A stretch of DNA of 64,000 nt from Hyaloperonospora brassicae. Its lineage: Eukaryota > Oomycota > Peronosporomycetes > Peronosporales > Peronosporaceae. The stretch covers positions 620,001 to 684,000 of the forward strand of contig CANTFL010001372.1 of NCBI GenBank assembly GCA_947650285.1, written 5' to 3'. A model generated the notes under the pieces. That model did no database searches. It was given only the letters and a program-made list of their open reading frames with translations, and was not told where the DNA came from. Shown here one piece after another: positions 19,773 to 29,314 of this stretch. Each line of letters opens with the position of its first letter. The first letter of the stretch is position 1. A program made the position numbers and the translations under genes.

Positions 19773-21380
19773 ATGTCTATGCGAGGTGACTCAAGACCCG
19801 CACAGCCCGGTGCTGTGCCAGCCTCTGCAGCAGACGATTCGTCGTCTGCTGCTCGTTCTCCGCCTGCAGCAACAGGTGCTGCAGGTGCACGCGACACCTC
19901 ACCGCGTGCGCATGATGGCCCCGACGTTGAGGTCATCTATTCTGGTGAGTCAGACGTGTCTGACTCGGGCAATGCGCCAGAGGCGTCTCGCTCACCGGCA
20001 ACGTCTCAGTATTCGCCAAGGCCACTGCCGAACGAACAGACTCGTGATTTGCATCACAGTCTGTTCGGCAGTGATGATGACGATCAGGGTGGTGAGGAAT
20101 ATTATTCCTTACCACCGCCGGCTCGTGCGTCTTCGCACGAGCGTGATGACGATGGCGTGAGCCGTCGTCAATCTGGGAGCCGTGGTACCGACAAGGGTAC
20201 CACTGTAAAGCGCGATGGGCTGGAGCCGTGGCGTTTGCCCGAACGGCTCATCAATAGCTTGTCTCGCGAGACAAGCCAACACCATCGAATACCCTTATTC
20301 GATGCGACTGAGCTTCACGGCTTGAGTTCCAGCGAGAAGAACTTTCGCGCTGAAGAAGATTTTTATCTCGATGTCTTTCTTAGACATCGATGGTACAATG
20401 GCAACCAAAAGCGTGACAAGGCCTCGCTTTTGGCTGCGTTGAACGTGTTCGTCCAAAACGTAAAGAATTTTGGACGAGAAGGGTGGCTCAAGAAACATGA
20501 GGCGACACGCCTCAGGTTCGAAAGACGAACGCCAACCGTTGCTAGGTACCGGTTGCATTGTTTATCGAGTGAGGCAGGCATTCCTTGCCTCACATGGGGA
20601 GACCCTTATGCGAGTTGTGTTGACAACTCGCAGCGTGCACATAGGGATGTGTATTCCCTAAGTTCGCCCTGGGGAAGGGCACACATCTCGGCTGAGATGC
20701 GTGACGCAATTGCAAACTTGCAATCCGTCTACAAGCGCCAAAAGCGCGTGTTTACCGATGGGCCTGGGGACTCATCGGATGGGTCTCGTCATACTGGCGG
20801 ACGAGACCTTCAACGTCCATCAACAGCTGATAGAGGGGCTCCCAGCTGTTCCAAGAGGGTGGATACCCCCGCCACTGGACGAGGTAGCTCGTCCTTGATC
20901 CTGAATCGTCACGGTGGTTCAAGATACGCTCCACTAGAAAGCGTTGACCACCGTGAGCATCCACCAAAGGATGTGGTGGAGGAGGAAAGACCTCCTCCAG
21001 ATGATTCGGCTCACCATCTCGACCCGTACGAGATGGATCGCGCAATCGATGAATTGCGCGATGACTTGAAGCACGAGCGCGACCGGCGCTACGCTTTGAC
21101 TGATACCGTGCGGAAGAACCGGAAGGGTCGCGAGGCTGATCGAGCGAGAGATCGCGCCGATTATGCCACAGCGCAGCTTCAGGTCGAGCGGGATGTCCGC
21201 TCCTTATTCGGCGAGCTGGCGACAGCTCGCGGGGAGATATCTCGTTTGAGATCCGAGGTATCATATCTGCGCGACCAGACGGATCGTCTGGAGCGCGAAT
21301 GCAAGAACTTGATGAATGTTATTGAACGTGGGGGCTATCTTCATCGGAAGAAGAAGGCTCGTACTGACAGTACGACCTAA
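19773..21380 (+). CDS. Antisense ORF of element 2L, 535 residues (aORF-2)
   Basis: An uninterrupted 535-codon frame on the strand opposite gag-pol, starting 129 bp inside the 3' LTR. Residues 1-150 are Ala/Ser/Pro-rich and acidic. Residues about 150-330 look folded (LEPWRLPERLINSLS, VFLRHRWYNGNQKRDK, LNVFVQNVKNFGREGWLKK, IPCLTWGDPYASC). Residues about 420-520 form a long charged helix with coiled-coil character (RAIDELRDDLKHERDRRYAL, VRSLFGELATARGEIS), ending in a basic RKKKAR tail that could be a nuclear signal. The last third is read from DNA that also encodes the sense chromodomain tail (20752-21264). I do not recognise a family. Product and function are unknown; candidates are an antisense regulator or accessory nucleic-acid-binding protein. 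Confidence 0.7.
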   Translation: MSMRGDSRPAQPGAVPASAADDSSSAARSPPAATGAAGARDTSPRAHDGPDVEVIYSGESDVSDSGNAPEASRSPATSQYSPRPLPNEQTRDLHHSLFGSDDDDQGGEEYYSLPPPARASSHERDDDGVSRRQSGSRGTDKGTTVKRDGLEPWRLPERLINSLSRETSQHHRIPLFDATELHGLSSSEKNFRAEEDFYLDVFLRHRWYNGNQKRDKASLLAALNVFVQNVKNFGREGWLKKHEATRLRFERRTPTVARYRLHCLSSEAGIPCLTWGDPYASCVDNSQRAHRDVYSLSSPWGRAHISAEMRDAIANLQSVYKRQKRVFTDGPGDSSDGSRHTGGRDLQRPSTADRGAPSCSKRVDTPATGRGSSSLILNRHGGSRYAPLESVDHREHPPKDVVEEERPPPDDSAHHLDPYEMDRAIDELRDDLKHERDRRYALTDTVRKNRKGREADRARDRADYATAQLQVERDVRSLFGELATARGEISRLRSEVSYLRDQTDRLERECKNLMNVIERGGYLHRKKKARTDSTT

Positions 21381-24300
21381 GCCTCCCCGCGTAAAACGTA
21401 GGATGCGTGCGCATCCTACGTGGCAATTCGATTGTGTATGCATTGCCCTTGCGATGCAACACTCGAAATGGCCCAATGTATTTCGGCAGTAGTAAACTAC
21501 TGCCGACACTAGTGACTGCATGTCCAGGTAAGTTTACCGTAGACAGTAGTACTAGGTCGTTAACCTTAAATGAAAGAACATTTGCTCTTCCATTCTTGTC
21601 TGCGTTCCGTTTCTGACGGTCCACCGCATTTGCGATGGAGTCCTGAACGAAACGGACTACCGCTTCTCGAGTCAGCAGGAAGTTCTCTGCTGACTCTTTG
21701 TTTTGTCTTTCAGTGCGCGTCGTGCGCACTGCTACGAGATTGTTCTCTTCTTCAGCGAGGTTGTCTTCTTCCTCGCTGGCATAATCGTTGACGATGCTGA
21801 ATATGCCAGCATCTTCATCATCATCCGAGTCAATAATAGCGTCGCCGCTATTATTGAGGTGATATTCTTCATCGATGTCGACCTGATCGACATCGGCATC
21901 ATACGTGACGACGTTAGCGTCGACACGTGATGAGCAAGAGCCAAAACGGTTTTTGCTCGAGCGAGTCCCTCCCCCCTTATCCAAGAGTCACACTCTATAA
22001 GGGTGGGCACTCGTGGATGGCGTAGGCCATTCACGTAAAACGGTGTGTGCTGTGTTGAAGCATGCACCGAATTATTGATGGCGAATTCCACCATGGGTAG
22101 GAATTCGCTCCAACTCGGAAACGAGTGGACATATCCTCGAAGGATCTCTTCGAGGACACGGTTCGCACGTTCCTTCTGACCATCTGTTTCGGGATGGTCA
22201 GAAGTGGACATCTTCAATCGTTTTCTGAGAGAACGAAACACGGTTTGCCAAAATGCCGCCGTGAACCGAGGGTCACGGTCGGATACGAGTTCACGGGGTA
22301 ACCCGTGGAGTCTAAAGACCGTGTCTAGAAAGACACGAGCACAACCTTGAGCCTTGATTGACTCAGGGACTGCAGCAAGATGGACCATCTTGCTGAATCG
22401 GTCAACAAACACAAGAATACCATTATTCTTGTGAGCGTCTTCGGGTTCCTCGAAGACGAAGTCCATTGAAACGGACTGCCAGCACTCTGCCGGAACAGGC
22501 AGAGGCTGCAATGGCGCACGGGATGAAGGACTAGGCTTCACCCGTTGACAAACCTCGCAAGCACGTATGTACTTGCGAACAAACTGATACTGGCGGGGCC
22601 AGTAAAAGTCACGACTTACCGTGAGGTAAGTCTTTTCTCTACCACGATGGCCGCCTGTTGGGGCATCGTGACACTCATACATGATGCGTAAACGCAAATC
22701 ATGATGGGCGGGTACGACGACACGAGGCGTGTCGTCGGCAACAGCTGTATAGTACAGCAATCCGTTGCGTGTACTATACCGATCCGATGAGGATCAGTAC
22801 AAAGCCGGTAAACCCCTCATGGATTTACTGGATGGATTCACCAGATGATCCATCAATCGCAGAAGATCCTTATCTTCCGCGTATGCCTTTCGTGCGTCGT
22901 CAAGTAAACTTGACGACGGGACACTGACTGACAGTGTTGCAACAGTGGGCTTATCCTCACTGTTGATTTGTGCGTCCGGCTCGAAATCGGGCCGGCGCGA
23001 AAGATCATCAGCGACGACGTTTAGTCGTCCTGGTTTTTACTCCACGGAGAAGTTATACTCCGCGAAGAAAGACAGCCACCTCGCCATCCTTTGCGAGAGA
23101 TGTGGGCTGTTTACGGCCGTGCGTAATGACGCATGGTCCGTATAGACGATGAACGGTCTATCTCCCAAGAGATAGACGCGAAACTTAGCCAGTGCGTACT
23201 TCATGGCAAGGAGTTCCTTGTCATGCACTGGGTAATTACGCTCAGCTGCTTGCAGCTGACGCGACTGATAACAGATGACGCGCTCCGCGCCATCTGCATC
23301 GAACTGCATTAACGCACAGCCGATTGCGAATTTGCTGGCGTCACAGACCACATGAAATGGTCTGTCCTGATCTGCAATCGCCAAGATCGGCGATTGCATC
23401 AAGCTTTGCTTGATACCTTCAAAGGAACGCTGGCATTCAGCGTTCCATGACCACTTGACATTTTTCTTGAGCAAGCAAGAAAGATGAACAGTCATCTCGG
23501 CGTAGTTGCGCGAGTACTTGTGCAAGTACGCCGCTAGACCAAGGAACTTCCTTAGTCCCTTGACATCGACTGGCACTGGCCAGTCGGTGATCGCCTTGAT
23601 CTTTTCGGGATCAGGGCGTACGCCGTGTTTACCCACGATGCACCCAAGAAGTGGTATTTCGCTAGCCGCGAATATACACTTCTTGAGGTTGGCGTACAAC
23701 TTATACTTGCGCATAAGTTGAAGAACCTGACGAACGTGAGTTCTGTGAACTTCAACGTCCGTCTTTCCGTCCATAGCCCGGCTATGGACGAACACATCGT
23801 CGAAGTAACTGGGTGCGAAGTCTCGCACCGGTCTCAACAGATTTGTGACACATCTGTTGAATGTTGCAGGGGCATTGCTCATCCCCTGTGGCATAACTAG
23901 CCACTCCCACAGCATCCCGCTGGGAATACTCACTGCCGTGAACGGGATGTCTCGTTCACGCATCAGGATCTGATAGAATCCATCCATCAGATCCATGGAC
24001 GAAAAGATGGTACTCTTTGACATACCATCTATGATTACGTCCTTCCTCGGTATCGGCGTCTGAGCCGGCACCGTTGCAGCATTCGATTTGTTGAATGCGT
24101 GCACTATCCGCCACCCTCCTGTGGCCTTTCGCACACAGAAGGTCGGAGAGCTGTGAGGGGATGTTGATTCCCTCACATGGCCTGCTGCTAAGCGATCGGC
24201 AAAGAACTTGTCGATCGCTAGTACTTGTTCACGAGGCAGTGGCCACTGCTTCATGACACAGTACTTCGAGCCCGGTTTGAGCTCGATCTCGTGTCGAGTG

Positions 24301-25595
24301 CCTTTGTCCTTAGGCAACTCGCAAGGTACGGATTCAGGGAACATATCCCTGAATTCGATCAAATCCTTATACAAAGGATTTGCCTGAAGTGACTCCCAGG
24401 ATTGAGACGTGTATCGCTCAATCCGAGTCTTCTCATCGAGGACACTTTCGTCCATCGATGAGCTGCTGAGAACCCGTTCGTTCTCAGCAAATACTGTTGC
24501 CGACCGAATATCGGCCACATACTCATCCTCCGTGACGAGTATGCAGATCTGCTTGACTTTGCCACTACGCAGATCACGCAAGAACCGTTTCGGTTCTAGC
24601 GTTGGCAACTGAGTTATCTCCGAAGTTGACTTCGGAGGCACAATCAGATCAAGCGTATAAGCGCCTACGCTTGATCCGTCATTAACCAAGACGTTCAACG
24701 TCTCGGTTTCTTCCTGGGAACTTTCTTCCACAGGTTGCTGAGGGCCTGATCCCTCAGCAAGTGACTCTTGAGGAATTCCTTCCTCAAGTACGTGGGGGCT
24801 TATTCCCTCGACGTCTTCCGACTATGGCTGTGCAACCACAGTCAGGCACCGATCCTCTACGGTCGACTCTCCAGTCGACCTAGGATTTCCATGTTGCCCC
24901 TTGGGGGCAACAGGTTTCTTTCTTCTAAGATGCTGCCCGCTAGGCATGCATCCATGTCCCGGTCCACTCGACTTATTCTAGTGGTGGACCTTCGGCGCAG
25001 CCTGTACTTCTGTACAGCCGCCGGGAGCTTGCTCCACAGTGTAGTGATCAACTACACTGTGATCTTGTGCAGTCGTGCTAACGACCGTACCGCAAGTGAG
25101 GCCATCGCACTCACTCGCAGAACATCCACACGCTTGTGGACGCTCCAAGATGTTCATCAGATGACCATCTGATGAACAAGCGGCAGGCATCTTGACGGAT
25201 CGATGCTGCCAGCTCACCCTTGGCTCGTACTTTCTGAGCCAAGGTAATTTCAGGATGACATCAAATTTGTCATCCAGATCCAATACGATGAAATCATCAT
25301 CGTACTGTTCGCCCTATAACGTGTAGTGGATTCCTACTAAACGTTTCTCAACGGTAATCGATGCGCCTGTCGCTAGGCGCACCGTCATCCTCGTGAGGGG
25401 AATGTCGCGCTCAACGAACTTGAGCCTACGACCCTCTAGTGACTGGCGGATAACAAATTTGTTCGACGCCCCACAGTCTACTAGGGCACGAAGCGACAAA
25501 TCATTTGTCGCTTCCAACTTCAAGGTGATGAGCGAAACGTCATCACCAGGTGCAAAGACACACAATGATTGTGTATCTGGAGCAACTTTCGTCAA
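20752..25595 (-). pseudogene. Pro-Pol of element 2L
   Basis: Read from high to low coordinates: protease (25595-25314, active-site triplet in LVDCGAS, Cys in place of the usual Thr/Ser), linker, RT and RNase H (24731-23037, catalytic YFDDVFVHSRA), integrase finger and DDE core (about 22930-22000), a frame change near 21980, then tail and chromodomain (21984-20752; FLVERILNHRDD, SYLVQWRGYPPSWNSWEP). Stops relative to a continuous frame: TAG near 25308, TAG near 24976, a TAG near 24825, TAA at 23037 and TAA near 21319. The TAG near 24825, the TAA at 23037 and the frame change are shared with 2R; the others are private. It cannot yield a full polyprotein without suppression. Confidence 0.88.
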
Positions 25596-25645
25596 GAGAT
25601 TTGCAAATTCTCTTGAGGTTGCTGGATCAGTAGGGCGCTCCGCCC

Positions 25646-26800
25646 CTACTGACCCCGACCATTTTTTGATGGTCCGTCTCGCTGTTGCGGCTTCGCAGCA
25701 GCGCTGGACCCACGCCCATTGCCCTTTCTGGAAAATGGTCGTCCATTTCGCCCAGTACTGTTTGGTACTGGGCGTGGAGCACTACACTCGTATGCGTAGT
25801 GCCCTAACTTCTGACAGCGATTGCACCTCTGCAATCGCTTGTTGTTTGAAGAGCGAGGTCTCTCGCTCTCAACATAGCAGAGGTCCATTGGTTCTGTACC
25901 TCCGATCTCTTGTCGTCTTGGTGGACGATAAGAGTTTGAGCTAGCACGAGCCTGTCTCATGCTAAAGTCTTCCTGTTCCGCGGCTGATATCGCATCTTCC
26001 AGCGTATTCAGCTCAAGGCGGAACAGGTGGCTCCTGACGGGCCCCTCTGCGAGCCCTTGCATGAAGACCGTAATCAACGTGTGTTCATGGACTGGGTTAG
26101 CAGTTATACTACTCGCAAGGAGTCGTATATGTTGTGCGTAAGCGTGCACATCACGCTTACCCTGCTTGAGTTTCAGGAGCTCTGGACGAGCCCTGAACTC
26201 AGCCCGTGGCGGCTCAAACGTTTGTCTGAGCCGGGACTTGAAGTCATCTAGCGACCCAAACACATTTGGGTCGCTACTCTCGAGCCCCAGGGACCAAGTT
26301 TTGGCGCGCCCTGCCAAGTGGGTCTGAGCAAATGTGAGTTTCATTTGCTCATCTTTGACGCGACGAGCCCTTAGGGCTCTGTCGAGTTCGACAAGCCATA
26401 GTAACAGGGAGTCCTCCGGGACTCCACTGTACTTGGAGATGTCAACTTTTATGACCTCGGGACGACGCGCATGCGCCGTCCCGCCCACAGCAGCATGGAA
26501 TTGCTGCTGTCTCAACAGCTCTGTCTGTTGAGCACCGAGTTCTCTCAACTGCTCGACCTGTTGAGATCCTTGCAGGTGAATCAAGGCTACTTTATCCCTC
26601 TCGATGGCAAGTTCATTTTGAATGAACTTGGCGATAGCGGAATGTTGTCGGTCTCTGTCTAGAGACTCCAACATGGAGCTAACGACGAGTTCGCCTACGG
26701 TAGAACTCATTCGTTCTACCGCACCCCATTCGATGTCACTCAAATGGTTAAACCCTTCACGCGTGGCGTGAAAGGTCTCTTCATCATCCAACATGTTCAT
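25646..26800 (-). CDS. Gag of element 2L
   Basis: An intact 384-residue Gag. N-terminal two thirds are helical capsid-like (QVEQLRELGAQQTELLRQQ, then a Ty3-type matrix/capsid region with LKLKQGKRDVHAYAQHIRL). A CX2CX4HX4C zinc knuckle (CNRCQKLGHYAYEC) lies near the C-terminus, followed by a basic Gly/Arg/Ser tail. It binds and packages element RNA. It differs from the 2R copy at about four residues. Gag ends in TAG, and pro is in another frame. Confidence 0.92.
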   Translation of the reverse strand: MNMLDDEETFHATREGFNHLSDIEWGAVERMSSTVGELVVSSMLESLDRDRQHSAIAKFIQNELAIERDKVALIHLQGSQQVEQLRELGAQQTELLRQQQFHAAVGGTAHARRPEVIKVDISKYSGVPEDSLLLWLVELDRALRARRVKDEQMKLTFAQTHLAGRAKTWSLGLESSDPNVFGSLDDFKSRLRQTFEPPRAEFRARPELLKLKQGKRDVHAYAQHIRLLASSITANPVHEHTLITVFMQGLAEGPVRSHLFRLELNTLEDAISAAEQEDFSMRQARASSNSYRPPRRQEIGGTEPMDLCYVESERPRSSNNKRLQRCNRCQKLGHYAYECSAPRPVPNSTGRNGRPFSRKGNGRGSSAAAKPQQRDGPSKNGRGQ

Positions 26801-26844
26801 GTTGGATGTTGTGGTCCTTGGAAGGACTACAAAGTGCTACCAGG

Positions 26845-27237
26845 TGTAACGGGGCAAACCCTTGCGTGAACTTAACGCAAGGGTATCGGTGCCCCGATAG
26901 ACGTACACAAGGCAAGCGAGGAAGCGTAGGTAGGGTAAAAGCAGAACTGTTATATTAATATAATTAAGTCTTTTAACTACTGTCTCTCTGTTTGACTTAG
27001 CTTAATTATACTAATATAACTGAGTGTATGGTGACGTCTCGTCACCACTCATTGCGCGCGTCTTGCGGCGATTGGTGGGTTGATATCATCAAGATATCAA
27101 CCAATGAACAGGCTCTTTGATCGACCCATCAATATCACCACTATTGGTGATATTGTTAAAATAATATTCAATGTAATATTATTTATTGTCATTATCTCTC
27201 AAATGACAATTTCCATGAAACGGGGTGCCGCGTTACA
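26845..27237 (-). repeat. 5' LTR, element 2L
   Basis: 393 bp. In element orientation it is followed by CCTGGTAGCACTTTG, the candidate primer binding site, also present in 2R. Confidence 0.9.
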
Positions 27238-27674
27238 CATTCGGCCTGACGCGTCAAGCCTTACGCATAGGGGCTGGTGCACCGGGAATGTCGCCAAAGA
27301 TAGCCGACGCTAACATCTCCGCTCGACGATGTAGCCATTTGCTTCTTCATCACTCGAGGGCTCGTCGTAATCGTAGTTGCTAGGGCTAGCGTACTCTTGC
27401 TGCGGTGGTTATTGGGAAGACTGGGGAGGGTGCGGTCCCTGGCCGCCTAGGCAGGCTGCTTACCGTAGCCATCTTGTCTCCCGTAAATAACCTGGCCACC
27501 TTGGTTGTACGGATCGGGCGGGCCAGTGCCAAAGATAGCCAGCTCCAGGTGGAGCAGGTGCGAGGTGTCGGGCGTGGTCAGACACAGAGAGCTCCATAGG
27601 TTCTTGACAATTCCGCGCTTTCCAGCATCGAAGCCCATAATAGGATCTGGGCCAGTAGAACTGCCGAGCCCAGA
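27238..27674 (-). pseudogene. 437-bp spacer with host-gene exon remnants
   Basis: Unique sequence between the two head-to-head retrotransposons. On the minus strand it reads as gene-like coding: 27674-27470 gives GIVKNLWSSLCLTTPDT and DPYNQGGQVIYGRQDGYG, followed by a GTAAGC donor. After an ACCGCAG acceptor comes an acidic exon (EYASPSNYDYDEPSSDEEAN, ending near 27310). I do not recognise the protein. It may be an internal part of the gene whose 3' end is at 11022, split by serial insertions. Confidence 0.4.
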
Positions 27675-28065
27675 TGTAACGGGGCAGCCCGTTACATGGA
27701 ATTGTCACTTTACGGAAAGTGACAATATAGAATATGAAGATGGATATTCTTTAAACAATATCACTAAAATGGTGATATTGATGGGTCGATCAAAGAGCCT
27801 GTTCATTGGTTGATATCTTGATGATATCAACCCACCAATCGCCGCAAGACGCGCGCAATGAGTGGTGACGAGACGTCACCATACACTCAGTTATATTAGT
27901 ATAATTAAGCTAAGTCAAACAGAGAGACAGTAGTTAAAAGACTTAATTATATTAATATAACAGTTCTGCTTTTACCCTACCTACGCTTCCTCGCTTGCCT
28001 TGTGTACGTCTGTCGGGGCACCGATACCCTTGCGTTAAGTTCACGCAAGGGTTTTCCCCGTTACA
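27675..28065 (+). repeat. 5' LTR, element 2R
   Basis: 391 bp. A block of about 50 bp near its start differs in sequence from 2L but keeps the same hairpins. Confidence 0.9.
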
Positions 28066-28080
28066 CCTGGTAGCACTTTG
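28066..28080 (+). other. Candidate primer binding site, element 2R
   Basis: CCTGGTAGCACTTTG lies directly after the LTR. The TGG reads as the complement of a tRNA CCA end. The tRNA is not identified. Confidence 0.6.
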
Positions 28081-28109
28081 TAGTCCTTCCAAGGACCACA
28101 ACATCCAAC

Positions 28110-29264
28110 ATGAACATGTTGGATGATGAAGAGACCTTTCACGCCACGCGTGAAGGGTTTAACCATTTGAGTGACATCGAATGGGGTGCGGTAGAACGAA
28201 TGAGTTCTACCGTAGGCGAACTCGTCGTTAGCTCCATGTTGGAGTCTCTAGACAGAGACCGACAACATTCCGCTATCGCCAAGTTCATTCAAAATGAACT
28301 TGCCATCGAGAGGGATAAAGTAGCCTTGCTTCACCTGCAAGGATCTCAACAGGTCGAGCAGTTGAGAGAACTCGGTGCTCAACAGACAGAGCTGTTGAGA
28401 CAGCAGCAATTCCATGCTGCTGTGGGCGGGACGGCGCATGCGCGTCGTCCCGAGGTCATAAAAGTTGACATCTCCAAGTACAGTGGAGTCCCGGAGGACT
28501 CCCTGTTACTATGGTTTGTCGAACTCGACAGAGCCTTAAGGGCTCGTCGCGTCGAAGATGAGCAAATGAAACTCACATTTGCTCAGACCCACTTGGCAGG
28601 GCGCGCCAAAACTTGGTCCCTGGGGCTCGAGAGTAGCGACCCAAATGTGTTTGGGTCGCTAGATGACTTCAAGTCCCGGCTCAGACAAACGTTTGAGCCG
28701 CCACGGGCTGAGTTCAGGGCTCGTCCAGAGCTCCTGAAACTCAAGCAGGGTAAGCGTGATGTGCACGCTTACGCACAACATATACGACTCCTTGCGAGTA
28801 GTATAACTGCTAACCCAGTCCATGAACACACGTTGATTACGGTCTTCATGCAAGGGCTCGCAGAGGGGCCCGTCAGGAGCCACCTGTTCCGCCTTGAGCT
28901 GAATACGCTGGAAGATGCGATATCAGCCGCGGAACAGGAAGACTTTAGCATGAGACAGGCTCATGCTAGCTCAAACTCTTATCGTCCACCAAGACGACAA
29001 GAGATCGGAGGTACAGAACCAATGGACCTCTGCTATGTTGAGAGCGAGAGACCTCGCTCTTCAAACAACAAGCGATTGCAGAGGTGCAATCGCTGTCAGA
29101 AGTTAGGGCACTACGCATACGAGTGTAGTGCTCCACGCCCAGTACCAAACAGTACTGGGCGAAATGGACGACCATTTTCCAGAAAGGGCAATGGGCGTGG
29201 GTCCAGCGCTGCTGCGAAGCCGCAACAGCGAGACGGACCATCAAAAAATGGTCGGGGTCAGTAG
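28110..29264 (+). CDS. Gag of element 2R
   Basis: An intact 384-residue Gag that differs from the 2L copy at only a few residues (for example Phe for Leu in LLLWFVELDRAL). It has the same capsid-like helical region and one CX2CX4HX4C knuckle (CNRCQKLGHYAYEC, about residues 335-348), then a Gly/Arg/Ser-rich basic tail and TAG. The start ATG (MNMLDDEETFHATREGF) lies 44 bp after the LTR. Confidence 0.92.
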   Translation: MNMLDDEETFHATREGFNHLSDIEWGAVERMSSTVGELVVSSMLESLDRDRQHSAIAKFIQNELAIERDKVALLHLQGSQQVEQLRELGAQQTELLRQQQFHAAVGGTAHARRPEVIKVDISKYSGVPEDSLLLWFVELDRALRARRVEDEQMKLTFAQTHLAGRAKTWSLGLESSDPNVFGSLDDFKSRLRQTFEPPRAEFRARPELLKLKQGKRDVHAYAQHIRLLASSITANPVHEHTLITVFMQGLAEGPVRSHLFRLELNTLEDAISAAEQEDFSMRQAHASSNSYRPPRRQEIGGTEPMDLCYVESERPRSSNNKRLQRCNRCQKLGHYAYECSAPRPVPNSTGRNGRPFSRKGNGRGSSAAAKPQQRDGPSKNGRGQ

Positions 29265-29314
29265 GGGCGGAGCGCCCTACTGATCCAGCAACCTCAAGAG
29301 AATTTGCAAATCTC

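Larger units (their letters stand above)
19252..27237 (-). mobile_element. Ty3/Gypsy chromoviral retrotransposon, element 2L (minus orientation)
   Basis: 393-bp LTRs (26845-27237 is 5', 19252-19644 is 3') with TGTAA...TTACA ends. Flanks CGTTC/CATTC fit a 5-bp target duplication with one transition. The body is nearly identical to element 2R (27675-35658) in inverse orientation; Gag differs at only a few residues in 384. Gag is intact, pol is broken, and the antisense ORF is intact. Confidence 0.93.

Noticed and set aside
25393..25944. 183-codon ORF antisense to Gag/protease, present in both element 2 copies (also 28966-29517)
   Set aside because: No folded-looking segment. Its openness follows from the inverted-repeat symmetry and the near-identity of the two copies. 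Left out as a shadow frame, unlike the 535-codon antisense ORF, which extends into DNA with no sense coding.
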